Shown here: one piece after another, positions 8,545 to 18,723 of the stretch
Layout: each line of letters opens with the position of its first letter
Numbering within the stretch: the first letter of the stretch is position 1
Notes under the pieces: generated by a model
Seen by the model: only the letters and a program-made list of their open reading frames with translations
The model's database searches: none
Told to the model about the DNA's origin: nothing
Translations under genes and position numbers: made by a program
DNA from: Acidovorax temperans
GTDB lineage: Bacteria; Pseudomonadota; Gammaproteobacteria; Burkholderiales; Burkholderiaceae_C
Reading direction: 5' to 3'
Length of the DNA stretch: 64,000 nt
NCBI RefSeq assembly: GCF_006716905.1
Contig: NZ_VFPV01000001.1
Location: forward strand, 1,490,001-1,554,000

Positions 8545-9579
8545 ATGAAACTGCGTACCTTCCTCACTTCCGCCGTGGCTGCCGCCGCCGCCCTCGCCTT
8601 CACCGCCCCTGCCGCCCTGGCGCAAACCGCGTACAAGAGCGAATACCGCATGTCGCTGGTGCTGGGCACCGCCTTCCCCTGGGGCAAGGGCGGCGAGCTG
8701 TGGGCCAACAAAGTGCGCGAGCGCACCAATGGCCGCATCAACATCAAGCTGTATCCCGGCGTCTCGCTGATCCAGGGCGACCAGACGCGCGAATTCAGCG
8801 CGCTGCGCCAAGGCGTGATCGACATGGCCGTGGGCTCCACCATCAACTGGTCGCCCCAGGTCAAGCAACTCAACCTGTTCTCGCTGCCCTTCCTGTTCCC
8901 CGACTACGCAGCCGTGGACGCGGTGACGCAAGGCGACGTGGGCAAGCAAATCTTCGCGACGCTGGACAAGGCGGGCGTGGTGCCCCTGGCCTGGGGCGAA
9001 AACGGCTACCGCGAAATCTCCAACTCCAAGGTCGCGATCAAGTCGCCCGCCGACCTCAAGGGCCTGAAGATCCGCGTGGTGGGCTCGCCCCTGTTCCTGG
9101 ACACCTTCACCGCCCTGGGCGCCAACCCCACGCAAATGAGCTGGGCCGATGCCCAACCCGCATTCGCCAGCGGCGCGGTGGACGGCCAGGAGAACCCCAT
9201 CGCCGTGTACCAGGCCGCCAAGCTGCACACCGTGGCCCAGAAGCACATCACCATGTGGGGCTACGTGAACGACCCGCTGGTGTTTGTGGTGAACAAGGAC
9301 ATCTGGAACAGCTGGACACCCGCCGACCGCGAGATCGTGAAGCAAGCCGCCCTTGACGCAGGCAAGGAAGAAATCGCCATCGCCCGCAAAGGCATGGTCG
9401 AGGCGGACAAGCCCCTGCTCAAGGAAATCGCTGCCAACGGCGTGACGGTGACCCAGCTGTCGGCCGCCGAGCGCGAAGCCTTCGTCAAGGCCACCCGTCC
9501 CGTGTACGACAAGTGGAAGAACCAGATCGGCGCCGATCTGGTGACCGCCGCTGAAAAGGCGATTGCTGCACGCAAGTAA
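8545..9579 (+). CDS. dctP: TRAP transporter periplasmic substrate-binding protein (DctP)
   Basis: Periplasmic binding protein of 344 aa. A signal peptide (MKLRTFLTSAVAAAAALAF) is cleaved near ALA-QTAY. The ATG at 8545 has AAGGAG upstream, which decides it over a longer frame. The DctP region FSALRQGVIDMAVGS and the later ASGAVDGQENPIAVYQAAK are present. TRAP binding proteins usually bind carboxylates through a conserved arginine (here probably in LKIRVVGSP). The lactate operon downstream makes a hydroxy-acid ligand tempting but unproven. Confidence 0.92.
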   Translation: MKLRTFLTSAVAAAAALAFTAPAALAQTAYKSEYRMSLVLGTAFPWGKGGELWANKVRERTNGRINIKLYPGVSLIQGDQTREFSALRQGVIDMAVGSTINWSPQVKQLNLFSLPFLFPDYAAVDAVTQGDVGKQIFATLDKAGVVPLAWGENGYREISNSKVAIKSPADLKGLKIRVVGSPLFLDTFTALGANPTQMSWADAQPAFASGAVDGQENPIAVYQAAKLHTVAQKHITMWGYVNDPLVFVVNKDIWNSWTPADREIVKQAALDAGKEEIAIARKGMVEADKPLLKEIAANGVTVTQLSAAEREAFVKATRPVYDKWKNQIGADLVTAAEKAIAARK

Positions 9580-9604
9580 GTAAGCGGAACGCTCCTAAAA
9601 CCAT

Positions 9605-9645
9605 AGCTTCTAGCGCTTGTACAGCAAGCGCTAGAAGCTTTTTTT
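9605..9645 (+). terminator. dctP terminator made of a dispersed palindromic repeat
   Basis: A perfect 15-bp stem (AGCTTCTAGCGCTTG / CAAGCGCTAGAAGCT, 5-base loop) is followed by six T, 25 bp after the dctP stop. It is a textbook intrinsic terminator. The same sequence is the most symmetrical copy of the dispersed repeat family found at nine other places in the window, so here the repeat appears to serve as the terminator. Confidence 0.92.
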
Positions 9646-9711
9646 ATGCCCAAGAACCTGACCCCAACTGGGCAGAAGCCCGACCGACACAGCACAACCT
9701 ACCGATTCAAA

Positions 9712-9726
9712 ATTGGTAATACCAAT
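9712..9726. promoter_or_regulatory. LldR-type operator, distal site
   Basis: ATTGGTAATACCAAT is a perfect 15-bp palindrome and fits the FadR/LldR-family half-site rule TnGT-n3-ACnA. It lies about 310 bp upstream of lldP. A second copy with the same TTGGT...ACCAA arms lies 118 bp downstream. Paired LldR operators flanking the promoter are known from the E. coli lldPRD operon. Confidence 0.75.
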
Positions 9727-9830
9727 ATAGAAAAATAAAGCCGCAAAGACCATAAATCAGTATTAACCCTATCAGGCATAACTCCTAGAAAGACCCAGAA
9801 TCTCGCCAATTCGCACGGATAAGCATTTTT

Positions 9831-9843
9831 TTGGTCATACCAA
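9831..9843. promoter_or_regulatory. LldR-type operator, proximal site
   Basis: TTGGTCATACCAA, with the same arms and 3-base spacer as the site at 9712-9726. The centre-to-centre distance of 118 bp is about eleven helical turns and would allow looping by the lldR product encoded in the same operon. It lies 190 bp upstream of the lldP start. Confidence 0.75.
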
Positions 9844-10033
9844 TTTAGGTCAATGTCTACCTGAGAAAGCCAGGCGCCACCTGCCCCTTTCAGACAGGCC
9901 CGCAGCACAGGTCGCCCGCCGACCCGCAACGCGAGCCTCAGGAGACCACGCCGCCTGGCCGGCGCGTCCACTGCGGTGAAGAAAGCCATGGGCCCTGGGC
10001 CCCTGTCTGCGTTTCAATGTCTTTGTCTTCGTT

Positions 10034-11734
10034 ATGCAAACCCTCTGGCAACAAAACTACGACCCGGCCGGGAACATCTGGCTGTCCGCGCTCGTAGCCC
10101 TCATTCCCATCGTCTTCTTCTTTCTGGCCCTGACCAAGCTGCGGCTCAAGGGCTACCAGGCGGGCACCGTCACGGTGCTGCTGGCACTGGGCGTGGCGCT
10201 GCTGTTCTACAAAATGCCCGTGAGCGCCGCGCTGGCCTCGGCCGTGTATGGCTTCTTCTACGGCCTGTGGCCCATCGCCTGGATCATTGTGGCCGCCGTG
10301 TTTCTGTACAAGCTGTCGGTCAAGACCGGGCAGTTTGATGTGATCCGCAGCTCCATCCTGTCGGTCACGCACGACCAGCGCCTGCAGCTCATCCTGGTGG
10401 GTTTCTGCTTCGGAGCCTTCCTGGAAGGGGCCGCAGGCTTTGGCGCCCCCGTCGCCATCACCGCCGCGCTGCTGGTGGGCCTGGGCTTCAAGCCGCTGTA
10501 CGCCGCCGGCCTGTGCCTGATCGCCAACACCGCCCCTGTGGCCTTTGGCGCCATGGGTATCCCCGTCATCGTGGCCGGGCAGGTGTCGGGCATCGACCCC
10601 TTCCTCATCGGCCAGATGGCCGGGCGCCAGCTGCCCTTCATGACCATCCTGGTGCTGTTCTGGATCATGGCGATCATGGACGGCTGGCGCGGCGTGAAGG
10701 AGACCTGGCCTGCCGTGCTGGTGGGTGGCGGCTCGTTCGCCGTGGTGCAGTTCCTCACCGCCAACTACATTGGCCCTGAGCTGCCCGACATCACCTCCGC
10801 CATCGTCTCGCTGATCGCGCTCACCGGGTTCCTCAAGGTGTGGCAGCCCAAGCGCATCTTCCGTTTTGATACAGCAGAAAGCACGACCAGCCAGACCACC
10901 GGCACGAAAGCACCCGCTGCAGCCAAGCCCCAAGCCGGTGCCACAGCGCCCCTTACCGCAGGCGCCATCGTCAAGGCCTGGTCGCCCTTCATCATCCTGA
11001 CCGCGATGGTCACGCTGTGGAGCCTCAAGCCCTTCAAGGCACTGTTTGCTGCCGGCGGCCCCCTGGCGTCCACCATCATCAACATCCCCGTGCCCATGCT
11101 CGACAAGCTGGTCGCCAAGATGCCCCCGGTGGTTGCGCAGGCTACGCCTTACGGCGCGGTGTACACCTTCAACTGGCTGGCCGCCACCGGCACGGCCATC
11201 CTGATCGCCGCCATCCTGACCATCGCCTTCGCCCGCTTCTCCCCCGCCAAGGCCTTGGCCACGCTGGGCGAGACGGTGCGTGAACTGGTCATCCCCATCT
11301 ACTCCATCGGCATGGTGCTGGCCTTTGCCTTCGTGGCCAACTACTCGGGCCTGTCGGCCACGCTGGCCCTGGCGCTGGCCCACACGGGCAAGGCGTTCAC
11401 CTTCTTCTCGCCCTTCCTGGGCTGGATTGGTGTGTTCCTCACGGGCTCGGACACCTCGGCCAACGCCTTGTTTGGCGCGCTGCAGGCCACCACGGCCAAC
11501 CAGCTCGGCCTGTCGCCCGTGCTCACCGTAGCGGCCAACACCACGGGTGGCGTCACCGGCAAGATGATTTCGCCCCAGTCCATCGCCATTGCCTGCGCGG
11601 CCGTGGGCCTGGCGGGCAAGGAATCGGACCTGTTCCGCTTCACCGTCAAGCACAGCCTGGTGTTCGCTGCCATCATCGGCATCATCTGCACGTTGCAGGC
11701 CTATGTGTTTACGTGGATGATTCCGGGTCATTGA
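10034..11734 (+). CDS. lldP: L-lactate permease
   Basis: Inner-membrane lactate (and glycolate) importer of the LctP family, 566 aa, with at least a dozen hydrophobic segments. Typical LldP stretches are [39 protein letters not shown] and the late [17 protein letters not shown] proline/alanine-rich hydrophilic loop (about residues 285-305) separates the two halves. It is the first gene of lldP-lldR-lldD-dld and lies downstream of two LldR-type operators, so lactate induction is likely. Confidence 0.95.
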   Translation: MQTLWQQNYDPAGNIWLSALVALIPIVFFFLALTKLRLKGYQAGTVTVLLALGVALLFYKMPVSAALASAVYGFFYGLWPIAWIIVAAVFLYKLSVKTGQFDVIRSSILSVTHDQRLQLILVGFCFGAFLEGAAGFGAPVAITAALLVGLGFKPLYAAGLCLIANTAPVAFGAMGIPVIVAGQVSGIDPFLIGQMAGRQLPFMTILVLFWIMAIMDGWRGVKETWPAVLVGGGSFAVVQFLTANYIGPELPDITSAIVSLIALTGFLKVWQPKRIFRFDTAESTTSQTTGTKAPAAAKPQAGATAPLTAGAIVKAWSPFIILTAMVTLWSLKPFKALFAAGGPLASTIINIPVPMLDKLVAKMPPVVAQATPYGAVYTFNWLAATGTAILIAAILTIAFARFSPAKALATLGETVRELVIPIYSIGMVLAFAFVANYSGLSATLALALAHTGKAFTFFSPFLGWIGVFLTGSDTSANALFGALQATTANQLGLSPVLTVAANTTGGVTGKMISPQSIAIACAAVGLAGKESDLFRFTVKHSLVFAAIIGIICTLQAYVFTWMIPGH

Positions 11735-11756
11735 AACCCTGCATCTGAGAGCCCCC

Positions 11757-12542
11757 ATGCGCCTGGCCGATCACGTTGTCGAGAAACTGCTTGCCCTCGT
11801 GCAAGACCGCGGACTGCAGCCCGGACAGAAGCTGCCCGCAGAACGGCAACTGGCCGAGGAGCTGGGGGTGTCGCGCACCTCGGTGCGCGAAGCCATCCAG
11901 AAGCTCACCAGCCAGGGTGTGCTCTCGGCCCGGCGCGGCGATGGCACCTATGTGCAGCAGATCCACAAGCCCGCAGAGTGGCTGCAAGAAGCCATGGTGC
12001 CGCTGGCGGGCCTGATCGAATCAGACCCGCACTACCGCTACGACGTGCTGGAGACGCGCCACGCGCTGGAAACCAGCACCGCCTGGCTGGCCGCACAGCG
12101 CGCCACCGTGCAAGACAAAGTCCACATCCAGCGCTGCTTTGAAGTGATGCTGCAGCACCAGCAAAGCGGCCATGCCGAACTGGCCGCCCGCGCCGATGCG
12201 CAGTTCCACCTGGCCATTGCCGAAGCCTCGCACAACCTGGTGCTGGTGCAGGTGATGCAGAGCCTGTTCACCGTGGTGCTCTCCACCGTGGAGCGCAACC
12301 GCCACGACATGTTCCGCCTGAGCGCGCCCATCACGCTGCAGGCGCTGACGGCGCAGCACCAGAAGCTGATGCAGGCGATTCTGGACGGCGATCCGCAGCA
12401 CGCACGCGAATGCATCGGCGAGCACCTGGAGCATGTGCGCACCACCATCCAGCGCATGGACGAAGACCGCGCCCGGCGCGAACGTTCCACACGCCTTCCC
12501 CTGGATCTAGCCCCCCAAGACCTGAAACAGCCACCATCATGA
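11757..12542 (+). CDS. lldR: GntR/FadR-family lactate-responsive repressor
   Basis: Transcriptional regulator of 261 aa. The N-terminal GntR winged helix ([20 protein letters not shown], about residues 25-45, then the wing ARRGDGTYV) is followed by a FadR-type FCD ligand domain. It sits between permease and dehydrogenase as in E. coli lldPRD. Its probable operators are the two TTGGT-n3-ACCAA sites upstream of lldP. The stop overlaps the lldD start by 4 bp (ATGA). Confidence 0.92.
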   Translation: MRLADHVVEKLLALVQDRGLQPGQKLPAERQLAEELGVSRTSVREAIQKLTSQGVLSARRGDGTYVQQIHKPAEWLQEAMVPLAGLIESDPHYRYDVLETRHALETSTAWLAAQRATVQDKVHIQRCFEVMLQHQQSGHAELAARADAQFHLAIAEASHNLVLVQVMQSLFTVVLSTVERNRHDMFRLSAPITLQALTAQHQKLMQAILDGDPQHARECIGEHLEHVRTTIQRMDEDRARRERSTRLPLDLAPQDLKQPPS

Positions 12543-13678
12543 TCATCTCTTCCAGCGCCGACTACCGCGCAGCAGCGCAACAGTTTCTTCCGCCCTTCCT
12601 GTTCCACTACATCGACGGCGGCGCCTATGCCGAGCAAACGCTGCGCCGCAATGTGGACGACTTCGCCGCCGTGGCGCTGCGCCAGCGCGTGCTCAAGGAC
12701 ATGAGCCAGCTCGACACCAGCATTGAGCTGTTTGGCGAAAAGCTCAGCATCCCTGTGGCCCTGTCGCCCGTGGGCCTGACGGGCATGTACCGCCGCCGCG
12801 GCGAGGTGCAGGCGGCCCGCGCGGCTGATCGCCACGGCATTCCGTTCACCATGTCCAGCGTGTCGGTCTGCCCCATTGAAGAAGTGGCGCCCAAAATCCA
12901 GCGCCCCATGTGGTTCCAGCTCTACGTGCTGAAAGACCGGGGCTTCATGCAGAACGCGCTGGAGCGCGCCCAGGCCGCAGGCTGCACCACGCTGGTGTTC
13001 ACCGTGGACATGCCCGTGCCCGGCGCCCGCTACCGCGACGCGCATTCGGGCATGAGCGGCCCCAACGCCCCGCTGCGCCGCTACTGGCAGGCCGTGACGC
13101 ACCCGCGCTGGGCGGTGGACGTGGGCCTGCTGGGCCGCCCGCACGACCTGGGCAACATCTCCGCCTACCGCGGCAGCCCCACGGGCCTGGCGGACTACAT
13201 GGGCTACCTGAGCGCCAACTTCGATCCGTCCATTTCCTGGAAAGACCTGGAGTGGATTCGCGCCTTCTGGAAGGGCCCGATGGTCATCAAGGGCATCCTG
13301 GACCCTGAGGACGCCAAGGACGCCGTGCGCTTTGGCGCGGACGGCATCATCGTCTCCAACCACGGTGGCCGCCAGCTCGACGGCGTGCTGTCGTCCGCCC
13401 GCGCCCTGCCCGCCATTGCGGACGCGGTGAAGGGCCAGATCAAGATCCTGGCCGACTCGGGCATCCGCAACGGGCTGGACGTGGTGCGCGCCATTGCCCT
13501 GGGCGCCGACTGCGCCATGATTGGCCGCGCCTACATCTACGCGCTGGCCGCAGCGGGTGAGGCGGGCGTCAAGCACCTGCTGGAGCTGCTGGAAAAAGAA
13601 ATGCGCGTGGCCATGACGCTGACCAGCGTGGCACGAGTGGCGGACATTTCGGGCGATCTGCTGGTGCGCGAAGCGTGA
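12539..13678 (+). CDS. lldD: L-lactate dehydrogenase, FMN-dependent
   Basis: Membrane-associated flavoenzyme (379 aa) oxidising L-lactate to pyruvate and passing electrons to the quinone pool. The start [20 protein letters not shown] is the standard LldD N-terminus and overlaps lldR by 4 bp. The catalytic histidine lies in [10 protein letters not shown], and FMN-binding elements are visible ([33 protein letters not shown]). Length matches the family. Its TGA overlaps the GTG start of dld. Confidence 0.96.
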   Translation: MIISSSADYRAAAQQFLPPFLFHYIDGGAYAEQTLRRNVDDFAAVALRQRVLKDMSQLDTSIELFGEKLSIPVALSPVGLTGMYRRRGEVQAARAADRHGIPFTMSSVSVCPIEEVAPKIQRPMWFQLYVLKDRGFMQNALERAQAAGCTTLVFTVDMPVPGARYRDAHSGMSGPNAPLRRYWQAVTHPRWAVDVGLLGRPHDLGNISAYRGSPTGLADYMGYLSANFDPSISWKDLEWIRAFWKGPMVIKGILDPEDAKDAVRFGADGIIVSNHGGRQLDGVLSSARALPAIADAVKGQIKILADSGIRNGLDVVRAIALGADCAMIGRAYIYALAAAGEAGVKHLLELLEKEMRVAMTLTSVARVADISGDLLVREA

Positions 13679-15429
13679 GCAGCGCCCCCCAGGTTCCACG
13701 CGAAGCCCTGCTTGCACAGTTGCGCAACGCCGTGGGTGCTGCCCATGTCCTCACCGACGACCAGGCCACCCGGCGCTTTCGCAAAGGCCACCGCACGGGC
13801 GAAGGCCCGGTGCTGGCCGTGGTGCGCCCCGGCACGCTGCTGGAGCAGTGGAAGGTGCTGCAGGCCGCTGTGGCGGCGGGCCGCATCGTCATCATGCAGG
13901 CCGCCAACACGGGCCTGACCGGCGGCTCCACCCCCGACGGTGCCAACTACGACCGCGAGATCGTGCTGGTGAATACGCTGCGCATCACCGGTGTGCAAGT
14001 GATTGCCGGGGGCGATCAGGTGGTGTGCCTGCCCGGTGCCACCCTGGACAAGCTGGAGCAGACGCTGGCCCCGCTGGGGCGCGAGCCCCACTCGGTCATC
14101 GGCTCGTCGTGTATCGGCGCGTCGGTGCTGGGTGGCATCTGCAACAACTCGGGCGGCGCGCTGGTGCGCCGGGGCCCGGCGTACACCGAGCTGGCGTTGT
14201 ACGCCCGCGTGAAGGACGACGGCACGCTGGAGCTGGTGAACCACCTGGGCATCGCCCTGGGCGATACACCCGAAGAAATCCTGACGCGCTTGCAAAACGG
14301 CGACTACGCCGAGGCCGACATCCAGCGCGACACCGGCCGGGTCGCCTCCGACGCCCGCTACGCCCAGGACGTGCGTGCCGTGGATGCAGACACCCCCGCC
14401 CGCTTCAATGCCGACCCGTCCCGCCTGTTCGAGGCCTCGGGCTCCGCAGGCAAGGTGTGCCTGTTTGCCGTGCGGCTGGACACCTTCCCCAAGGAACCCA
14501 GCACCGTGTTCTACATCGGCAGCAACACGCCCGATGACCTCACCGCCGTGCGCCGCCACCTGCTCACCGCCCTGCCCCGCCCGCCCATTGCCGGTGAATA
14601 CATCCACCGCACCGCGTTTGACATTGGCGAGAAGTACGGCAAGGACACCTTCCTGCTCATCGACCGCTTTGGCACGGCCCGCGTGCCTGCGGCCTTTGCG
14701 CTCAAAAGCCGGTTTGATGGGTTCTTTGAACGCCTGGGCATGCGCGGCTTTGTGGACCACGCCATCCAGGCCGTGACACGCCTGCTGCCCAGCCACCTGC
14801 CCCGGCGCGTGCGCCAGTGGCGCGATCTGTACGAGCACCACCTGCTGGTGCGCGTATCGAACGACCAGGTGGAAGCCACCCGTGCATTCCTGACCGAGCA
14901 CTTTGCGAACAGCACCCAGGGCGGCTGGTTCGAGTGCGATGCCGACGAGGGCCGCAAAGCCTTCCTGCACCGCTTTGCCATCGCAGGCGCGGCCATCCGC
15001 TACCGCGAGGTGCACCGCAGCGAGGTCGAAGACATCGTGGCGCTGGACATCGCCCTGCGCCGCAACGACCGCGAATGGGTGGAGCAACTGCCGCAGGACG
15101 TGGAGCGCGATGTGGTGCACAAGCTGTACTACGGCCACTTCTTCTGCCATGTGTTCCACCAGGACTACATCGTGAAGAAAGGCGTGGACCCGCTGGCCAT
15201 GGAGCACCGCATGTGGGAGCTGCTGGACGCGCGCCGCGCCGAATACCCCGCCGAGCACAACGTGGGCCACCTCTACGTGGCCAAGCCCGCGCTGGCAGGC
15301 TTCTACCAGTCGCTGGACCCGACCAACACCTTCAATCCCGGCATCGGCCACACCCCGCGCGGGCGCAACTGGCAGGAGTGCAACCACGCCAACGGCGGCT
15401 GGCCCAAGGGGTATTCCGAAAACGCCTGA
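13675..15429 (+). CDS. dld: Quinone-dependent D-lactate dehydrogenase
   Basis: FAD enzyme (584 aa) of the E. coli Dld type, oxidising D-lactate to pyruvate at the membrane. The FAD-binding domain (about residues 40-210) includes [14 protein letters not shown] and [19 protein letters not shown]. The C-terminal half is the Dld membrane-binding and cap region, with [19 protein letters not shown] and [11 protein letters not shown]. The GTG start overlaps the lldD stop. With lldD it lets the operon use both lactate enantiomers. Confidence 0.94.
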   Translation: MSSAPQVPREALLAQLRNAVGAAHVLTDDQATRRFRKGHRTGEGPVLAVVRPGTLLEQWKVLQAAVAAGRIVIMQAANTGLTGGSTPDGANYDREIVLVNTLRITGVQVIAGGDQVVCLPGATLDKLEQTLAPLGREPHSVIGSSCIGASVLGGICNNSGGALVRRGPAYTELALYARVKDDGTLELVNHLGIALGDTPEEILTRLQNGDYAEADIQRDTGRVASDARYAQDVRAVDADTPARFNADPSRLFEASGSAGKVCLFAVRLDTFPKEPSTVFYIGSNTPDDLTAVRRHLLTALPRPPIAGEYIHRTAFDIGEKYGKDTFLLIDRFGTARVPAAFALKSRFDGFFERLGMRGFVDHAIQAVTRLLPSHLPRRVRQWRDLYEHHLLVRVSNDQVEATRAFLTEHFANSTQGGWFECDADEGRKAFLHRFAIAGAAIRYREVHRSEVEDIVALDIALRRNDREWVEQLPQDVERDVVHKLYYGHFFCHVFHQDYIVKKGVDPLAMEHRMWELLDARRAEYPAEHNVGHLYVAKPALAGFYQSLDPTNTFNPGIGHTPRGRNWQECNHANGGWPKGYSENA

Positions 15430-15444
15430 GCGCGCGCAGCCCAG

Positions 15445-15795
15445 CTATGGTCCATCGGCCGAAGTCGGGCCAGCGGGCGGCGCCGGGTGCTTGATGGCGT
15501 TCTTCACCAGCTTGCGCTCCACCGCGTCGCGCAAGTCCACGCCGGTGTGGTCGGCCAGTTGCAGCAGATAGAGCAGCACATCGGCCATCTCTTCACCCAC
15601 ACGCTCTTTCTGCGCGGGGTCGGCGGTGAGCTGTTGCGACTCCTCGGGCGTGAGCCACTGGAACAGCTCCTGCAGCTCGGCCGCCTCCACCATCAGCGCC
15701 ATGGCCAGGTTCTTGGGCGTGTGGTACGGCTGCCATTGCCGTGCAGCGGCAAAGGCACGCAGGCGTTGCTGAAGGTCGGTCAGGTCCAGCGTCAT
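15445..15795 (-). CDS. MazG-like nucleotide pyrophosphohydrolase
   Basis: Small all-helical hydrolase of 116 aa, of the iMazG/RS21-C6 type that cleaves (often modified) dNTPs to monophosphate and pyrophosphate. The metal-binding helices are visible: MALMVEAAELQELFQW and EEMADVLLYLLQLAD, with the expected E-x2-E and E-x2-D pattern. The start MTLDLTDLQQRL was preferred to a longer upstream frame. It converges on dld with a 15-bp gap. The physiological substrate is not known. Confidence 0.85.
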   Translation of the reverse strand: MTLDLTDLQQRLRAFAAARQWQPYHTPKNLAMALMVEAAELQELFQWLTPEESQQLTADPAQKERVGEEMADVLLYLLQLADHTGVDLRDAVERKLVKNAIKHPAPPAGPTSADGP

Positions 15796-15832
15796 GCGCC
15801 GCTCCTGGGTTGACCCACACATCGCCCAACGC

Positions 15833-15895
15833 AAATGCTATTGATTTCATAGCTGCTTGCGCTTGTTAATAAAGCGCTAGAGGCCGATTTGATGC
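15833..15895. repeat. Dispersed palindromic repeat, intergenic copy
   Basis: Family copy with core ATAGCTGCTTGCGCTTG, a short spacer and AAGCGCTAGAGGCC, preceded by the usual AT-rich lead (AAATGCTATTGATTTC). It fills the gap between the MazG-like gene and the dehydrogenase and abuts the dehydrogenase stop codon at 15896. Confidence 0.85.
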
Positions 15896-16828
15896 TCATA
15901 GCGGCGTCACAGGTGCTTCGCCCGCCAGGTGGCGGCGGGCGTTTTCCATGAAGCGGTCCACCGAGTTCTGCACCGCTTCAGGCGACCAGCCCGCCACATG
16001 GGGTGTGAGCACCACGTTGTCCAGGCCCAGCAGCTCGGCCGGGGGCGCGGGCTCGCTCTCGTACACGTCCAGGCCGGCTGCAGCGATGCGGCCTTCGCGC
16101 AGCGCGGCGGCCAGGGCCGAAGTATCGATCACGCTGCCGCGTGCGATGTTGACTACCACGCCGCGCGGGCCCAGCACGTTCAGCACGGTGGCATTGACCA
16201 GATGCCGGGTAGCAGCACCACCGGGCGTGGCGATGACGAGAAAGTCCGCCCACTCGGCCAGCGCAGCCACATCGGCAAAGTAGCGGTAAGGCACATCGGT
16301 GCGGGCGCTGCGGTTGTGGTAGCCCACCTCGATCTCGAAGCCCAGCGCGCGCTGAGCAATCTTCTTGCCGATGGTGCCCAGGCCGATGATGCCCAGGCGC
16401 TTGTGCGACACGTTGGGTGGCAGCGGCAGGGCCGTGCGCCACACACCCGCCCGCGTGGCCTTGTCCAGCGGCAGGATGCGGCGCTGCGCGGCAATCAGCA
16501 GGCCCCAGGTGTGGTCGGCCACGCAGTCGTCGTTGGTGCCCGCACCGGTGGCCACCACAATGCCGCGCGCCTTGGCGTGGTCTACCGCCACGTTTTCATA
16601 ACCCGCGCCCAGCACGCAGATCAGCGTGAGCGCGGGCAGCGCGTCGATCTGCGCGGGCGACAGGCCGATGGCGCCGATGGTGAGCGCTACCCGCACGCGC
16701 GGGCCGTGTTCAGCAATCGCGGCCGCAGCCTGCGCTGCATCGGGCGCGTAGACCACTTCAAACACCTCGGCCATCTGGGCGCGGTGTTCTTCCGAGAGAA
16801 AAGTGAGGGCAAGCAGGAGAGGCTTCAT
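15896..16828 (-). CDS. D-2-hydroxyacid dehydrogenase (glyoxylate/hydroxypyruvate reductase-like)
   Basis: NAD(P)-dependent oxidoreductase of 310 aa. The Rossmann motif is GIIGLGTIGKKIAQ (about residues 145-158). The catalytic Arg lies in NIARGSVIDT, Glu in YESEPAPP and His in LTPHVAGWSPEA, the classic Arg-Glu-His triad. The start MKPLLLALTFLSEE was chosen because sequence upstream is not conserved in character. Substrates of this subgroup include glyoxylate, hydroxypyruvate and 2-ketogluconate, and the specific one cannot be told. A dispersed repeat touches the stop codon. Confidence 0.88.
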   Translation of the reverse strand: MKPLLLALTFLSEEHRAQMAEVFEVVYAPDAAQAAAAIAEHGPRVRVALTIGAIGLSPAQIDALPALTLICVLGAGYENVAVDHAKARGIVVATGAGTNDDCVADHTWGLLIAAQRRILPLDKATRAGVWRTALPLPPNVSHKRLGIIGLGTIGKKIAQRALGFEIEVGYHNRSARTDVPYRYFADVAALAEWADFLVIATPGGAATRHLVNATVLNVLGPRGVVVNIARGSVIDTSALAAALREGRIAAAGLDVYESEPAPPAELLGLDNVVLTPHVAGWSPEAVQNSVDRFMENARRHLAGEAPVTPL

Positions 16829-16856
16829 GGGTTCAAGGTTCCAAATACAGGGGGGA

Positions 16857-18683
16857 TCAGGCGGCGCCATCGCTTTGTTGCAAGGCCCACATGTTGGCGT
16901 AGCGGCCGCCTTGGGCCAGCAGCTGCGCGTGCGTGCCGCGCTCAATGATGCGGCCCGCATCCATCACCAGAATCTCGTGCGCGTCCACCACCGTGGAGAG
17001 GCGGTGGGCAATGAGCAGCGTGGTCTTGTTTTGCGCAGCGCTTTGCAGCTCGGCCTGGATGGCGCGCTCGTTGGCAGAGTCCAGCGCGCTGGTGGCCTCG
17101 TCGAAGATAAGGATGGGCGGGTTCTTGAGCAGCGTGCGGGCAATGGCCACGCGCTGCTTTTCACCGCCCGAGAGCTTGAGCCCCCGCTCGCCCACCATGG
17201 TGGCGTAGCCCTTGGGCGTGGCGGCGATGAAGTCGTGGATGCGTGCAGCGCGGGCGGCGGCCTCCACCTCTTGCTGCGTGGCGCCTGTGCGTCCGTAGGC
17301 AATGTTGTAGGCCACAGTGTCGTTGAAGAGCACGGTGTCCTGCGGCACGATGCCAATGGCCTGGCGCACGCTGGCCTGCGTCACGCTGCGAATCTCTTGC
17401 CCGGCGATGGTGATGCGGCCCTGCTGGATGTCGTAGAAGCGGAACAGCAGCCGCGCCAGCGTGGATTTTCCCGAGCCCGAGGGCCCCACCACCGCCACCG
17501 TCTTGCCCGCAGGGATTTCAAAGCTCACGCCTTGCAGAATGGGCCGCGCAGGGTCGTAGGCAAAGTGCACATCTTCAAACCGCACGGTGGGCTGCGCCAG
17601 GCCTTGCAGCGGCTGCGCGCCGGGGGCATCGGCCACCTCGCGCTCCTTGTCCATCAGCACGAACATCTTGTCCAGGTCCGTCAGGCTCTGCTTGATCTCG
17701 CGGTAGATCACGCCCAGGAAGTTGAGCGGGATGTAGAGCTGGATCATGAACGCGTTGATCATGACCAGATCGCCCAGCGTCAGGCGCCCATCGACCACGC
17801 CCTGCGTGGCGCGCCACAGCATGGCCACCAGCCCCACGGCAATGATGAGCTGCTGGCCCGCGTTGAGCATGGACAGCGTGGTCTGGCTCTTGAGCCGCGC
17901 GCGGCGCAGGCGCTCCAGGCTTTCGTCGTAGCGACGGGCCTCGAAGCCTTCGTTGTTGAAGTACTTCACCGTCTCGTAGTTCAGCAGCGAATCCACCGCC
18001 TTGGTGTGCGCAGCCGAATCGAACTCGTTGGCCTCGCGGCGGAACTTGGTGCGCCACTCGGTCACCAGCACCGTGTAGGCGATGTACAGCACCAGCGCGG
18101 TGAGTGTGATCCAGGCAAACCAGGCGTCAAACTTCACGGCCAGCACGCTGAGCACCAGCACCACCTCAATGAGCGTGGCAAACACATTGAACAGCGAGAA
18201 CGAGATCAGCGACTCAATGCCGCGCACCCCGCGCTCGATGTCGCGCGTCATGCCACCCGTTTGCCGCTCCAGGTGAAAGCGCAGGCTCAGCGCGTGCAGG
18301 TGCTCAAAGGTCTGCAGCGCAATCGAGCGCGCCGCCCCCTGCGTGGCCTTGGCAAAGACCAGCTCGCGCAACTCGTTGAACACGGAAGTGGACAGGCGCA
18401 GCGCGCCGTAGGCCACCAGCAGGCCCACGGGCACGACCAGCATGGCGGCCGGATCGCCCGGCTTGAAGCTCATGGCATCGACCAGGGTCTTGAGCAGCAG
18501 GGGCACGCCCACGTTGGCCAGCTTGGCAGCCACCATGAAGGCGATGGCAGCCACCACGCGCCACTTGTACTGCCACAGATAGGGCAACAGGCGCTGCAGG
18601 GTCAGCCAGTCGGTGCGGGATCGCTGCTCGGATGGAGGGGACGATGGGGAATGTGGAGGGCCGGATTCACCGCGTTGGCGCAT
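16857..18683 (-). CDS. Atm1-type ABC exporter (fused permease and ATPase)
   Basis: Half-transporter of 608 aa that works as a homodimer in the inner membrane. The six-helix ABC membrane domain (about residues 30-330) is followed by an ATPase domain with Walker A GPSGSGKST, signature LSGGEKQRVAIAR, Walker B ILIFDEATSALD and H-loop LLIAHRLSTV. The membrane-domain style (NEGFEARRYDESLERL, SMLNAGQQLIIAVG) is that of the Atm1/ABCB7 group, which exports glutathione-linked or metal-thiol compounds. MsbA-type lipid export is a less likely alternative. ATG 18681-18683 was taken over a TTG three codons upstream. Confidence 0.85.
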   Translation of the reverse strand: MRQRGESGPPHSPSSPPSEQRSRTDWLTLQRLLPYLWQYKWRVVAAIAFMVAAKLANVGVPLLLKTLVDAMSFKPGDPAAMLVVPVGLLVAYGALRLSTSVFNELRELVFAKATQGAARSIALQTFEHLHALSLRFHLERQTGGMTRDIERGVRGIESLISFSLFNVFATLIEVVLVLSVLAVKFDAWFAWITLTALVLYIAYTVLVTEWRTKFRREANEFDSAAHTKAVDSLLNYETVKYFNNEGFEARRYDESLERLRRARLKSQTTLSMLNAGQQLIIAVGLVAMLWRATQGVVDGRLTLGDLVMINAFMIQLYIPLNFLGVIYREIKQSLTDLDKMFVLMDKEREVADAPGAQPLQGLAQPTVRFEDVHFAYDPARPILQGVSFEIPAGKTVAVVGPSGSGKSTLARLLFRFYDIQQGRITIAGQEIRSVTQASVRQAIGIVPQDTVLFNDTVAYNIAYGRTGATQQEVEAAARAARIHDFIAATPKGYATMVGERGLKLSGGEKQRVAIARTLLKNPPILIFDEATSALDSANERAIQAELQSAAQNKTTLLIAHRLSTVVDAHEILVMDAGRIIERGTHAQLLAQGGRYANMWALQQSDGAA

Positions 18684-18723
18684 GGGGGACAATCCTGATT
18701 GTTGTTATCTAGTGATTGTGCCC

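Larger units (their letters stand above)
9646..10033. other. Intergenic control region of the lactate operon
   Basis: 388 bp between the dctP terminator and lldP with no convincing gene; a 96-codon minus-strand frame here has no ribosome-binding site or recognisable product. The AT content is higher than in the surrounding genes from about 9710 to 9850. It holds two matching palindromic operators listed separately. The promoter probably lies between or next to them, but no clear -35/-10 pair could be assigned. Confidence 0.7.

Noticed and set aside
9699..9989. 96-codon minus-strand frame in the lldP control region
   Set aside because: No Shine-Dalgarno, basic composition, and it covers the two operator palindromes; more likely chance.
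9938..11758. 606-codon open frame on the minus strand over lldP
   Set aside because: It is rich in H, Q, G and R, a typical shadow of a high-GC gene read backwards; lldP on the plus strand is clearly the real gene.
13537..15387. 616-codon minus-strand frame over dld
   Set aside because: Antisense shadow of dld with no family resemblance and no ribosome-binding site.
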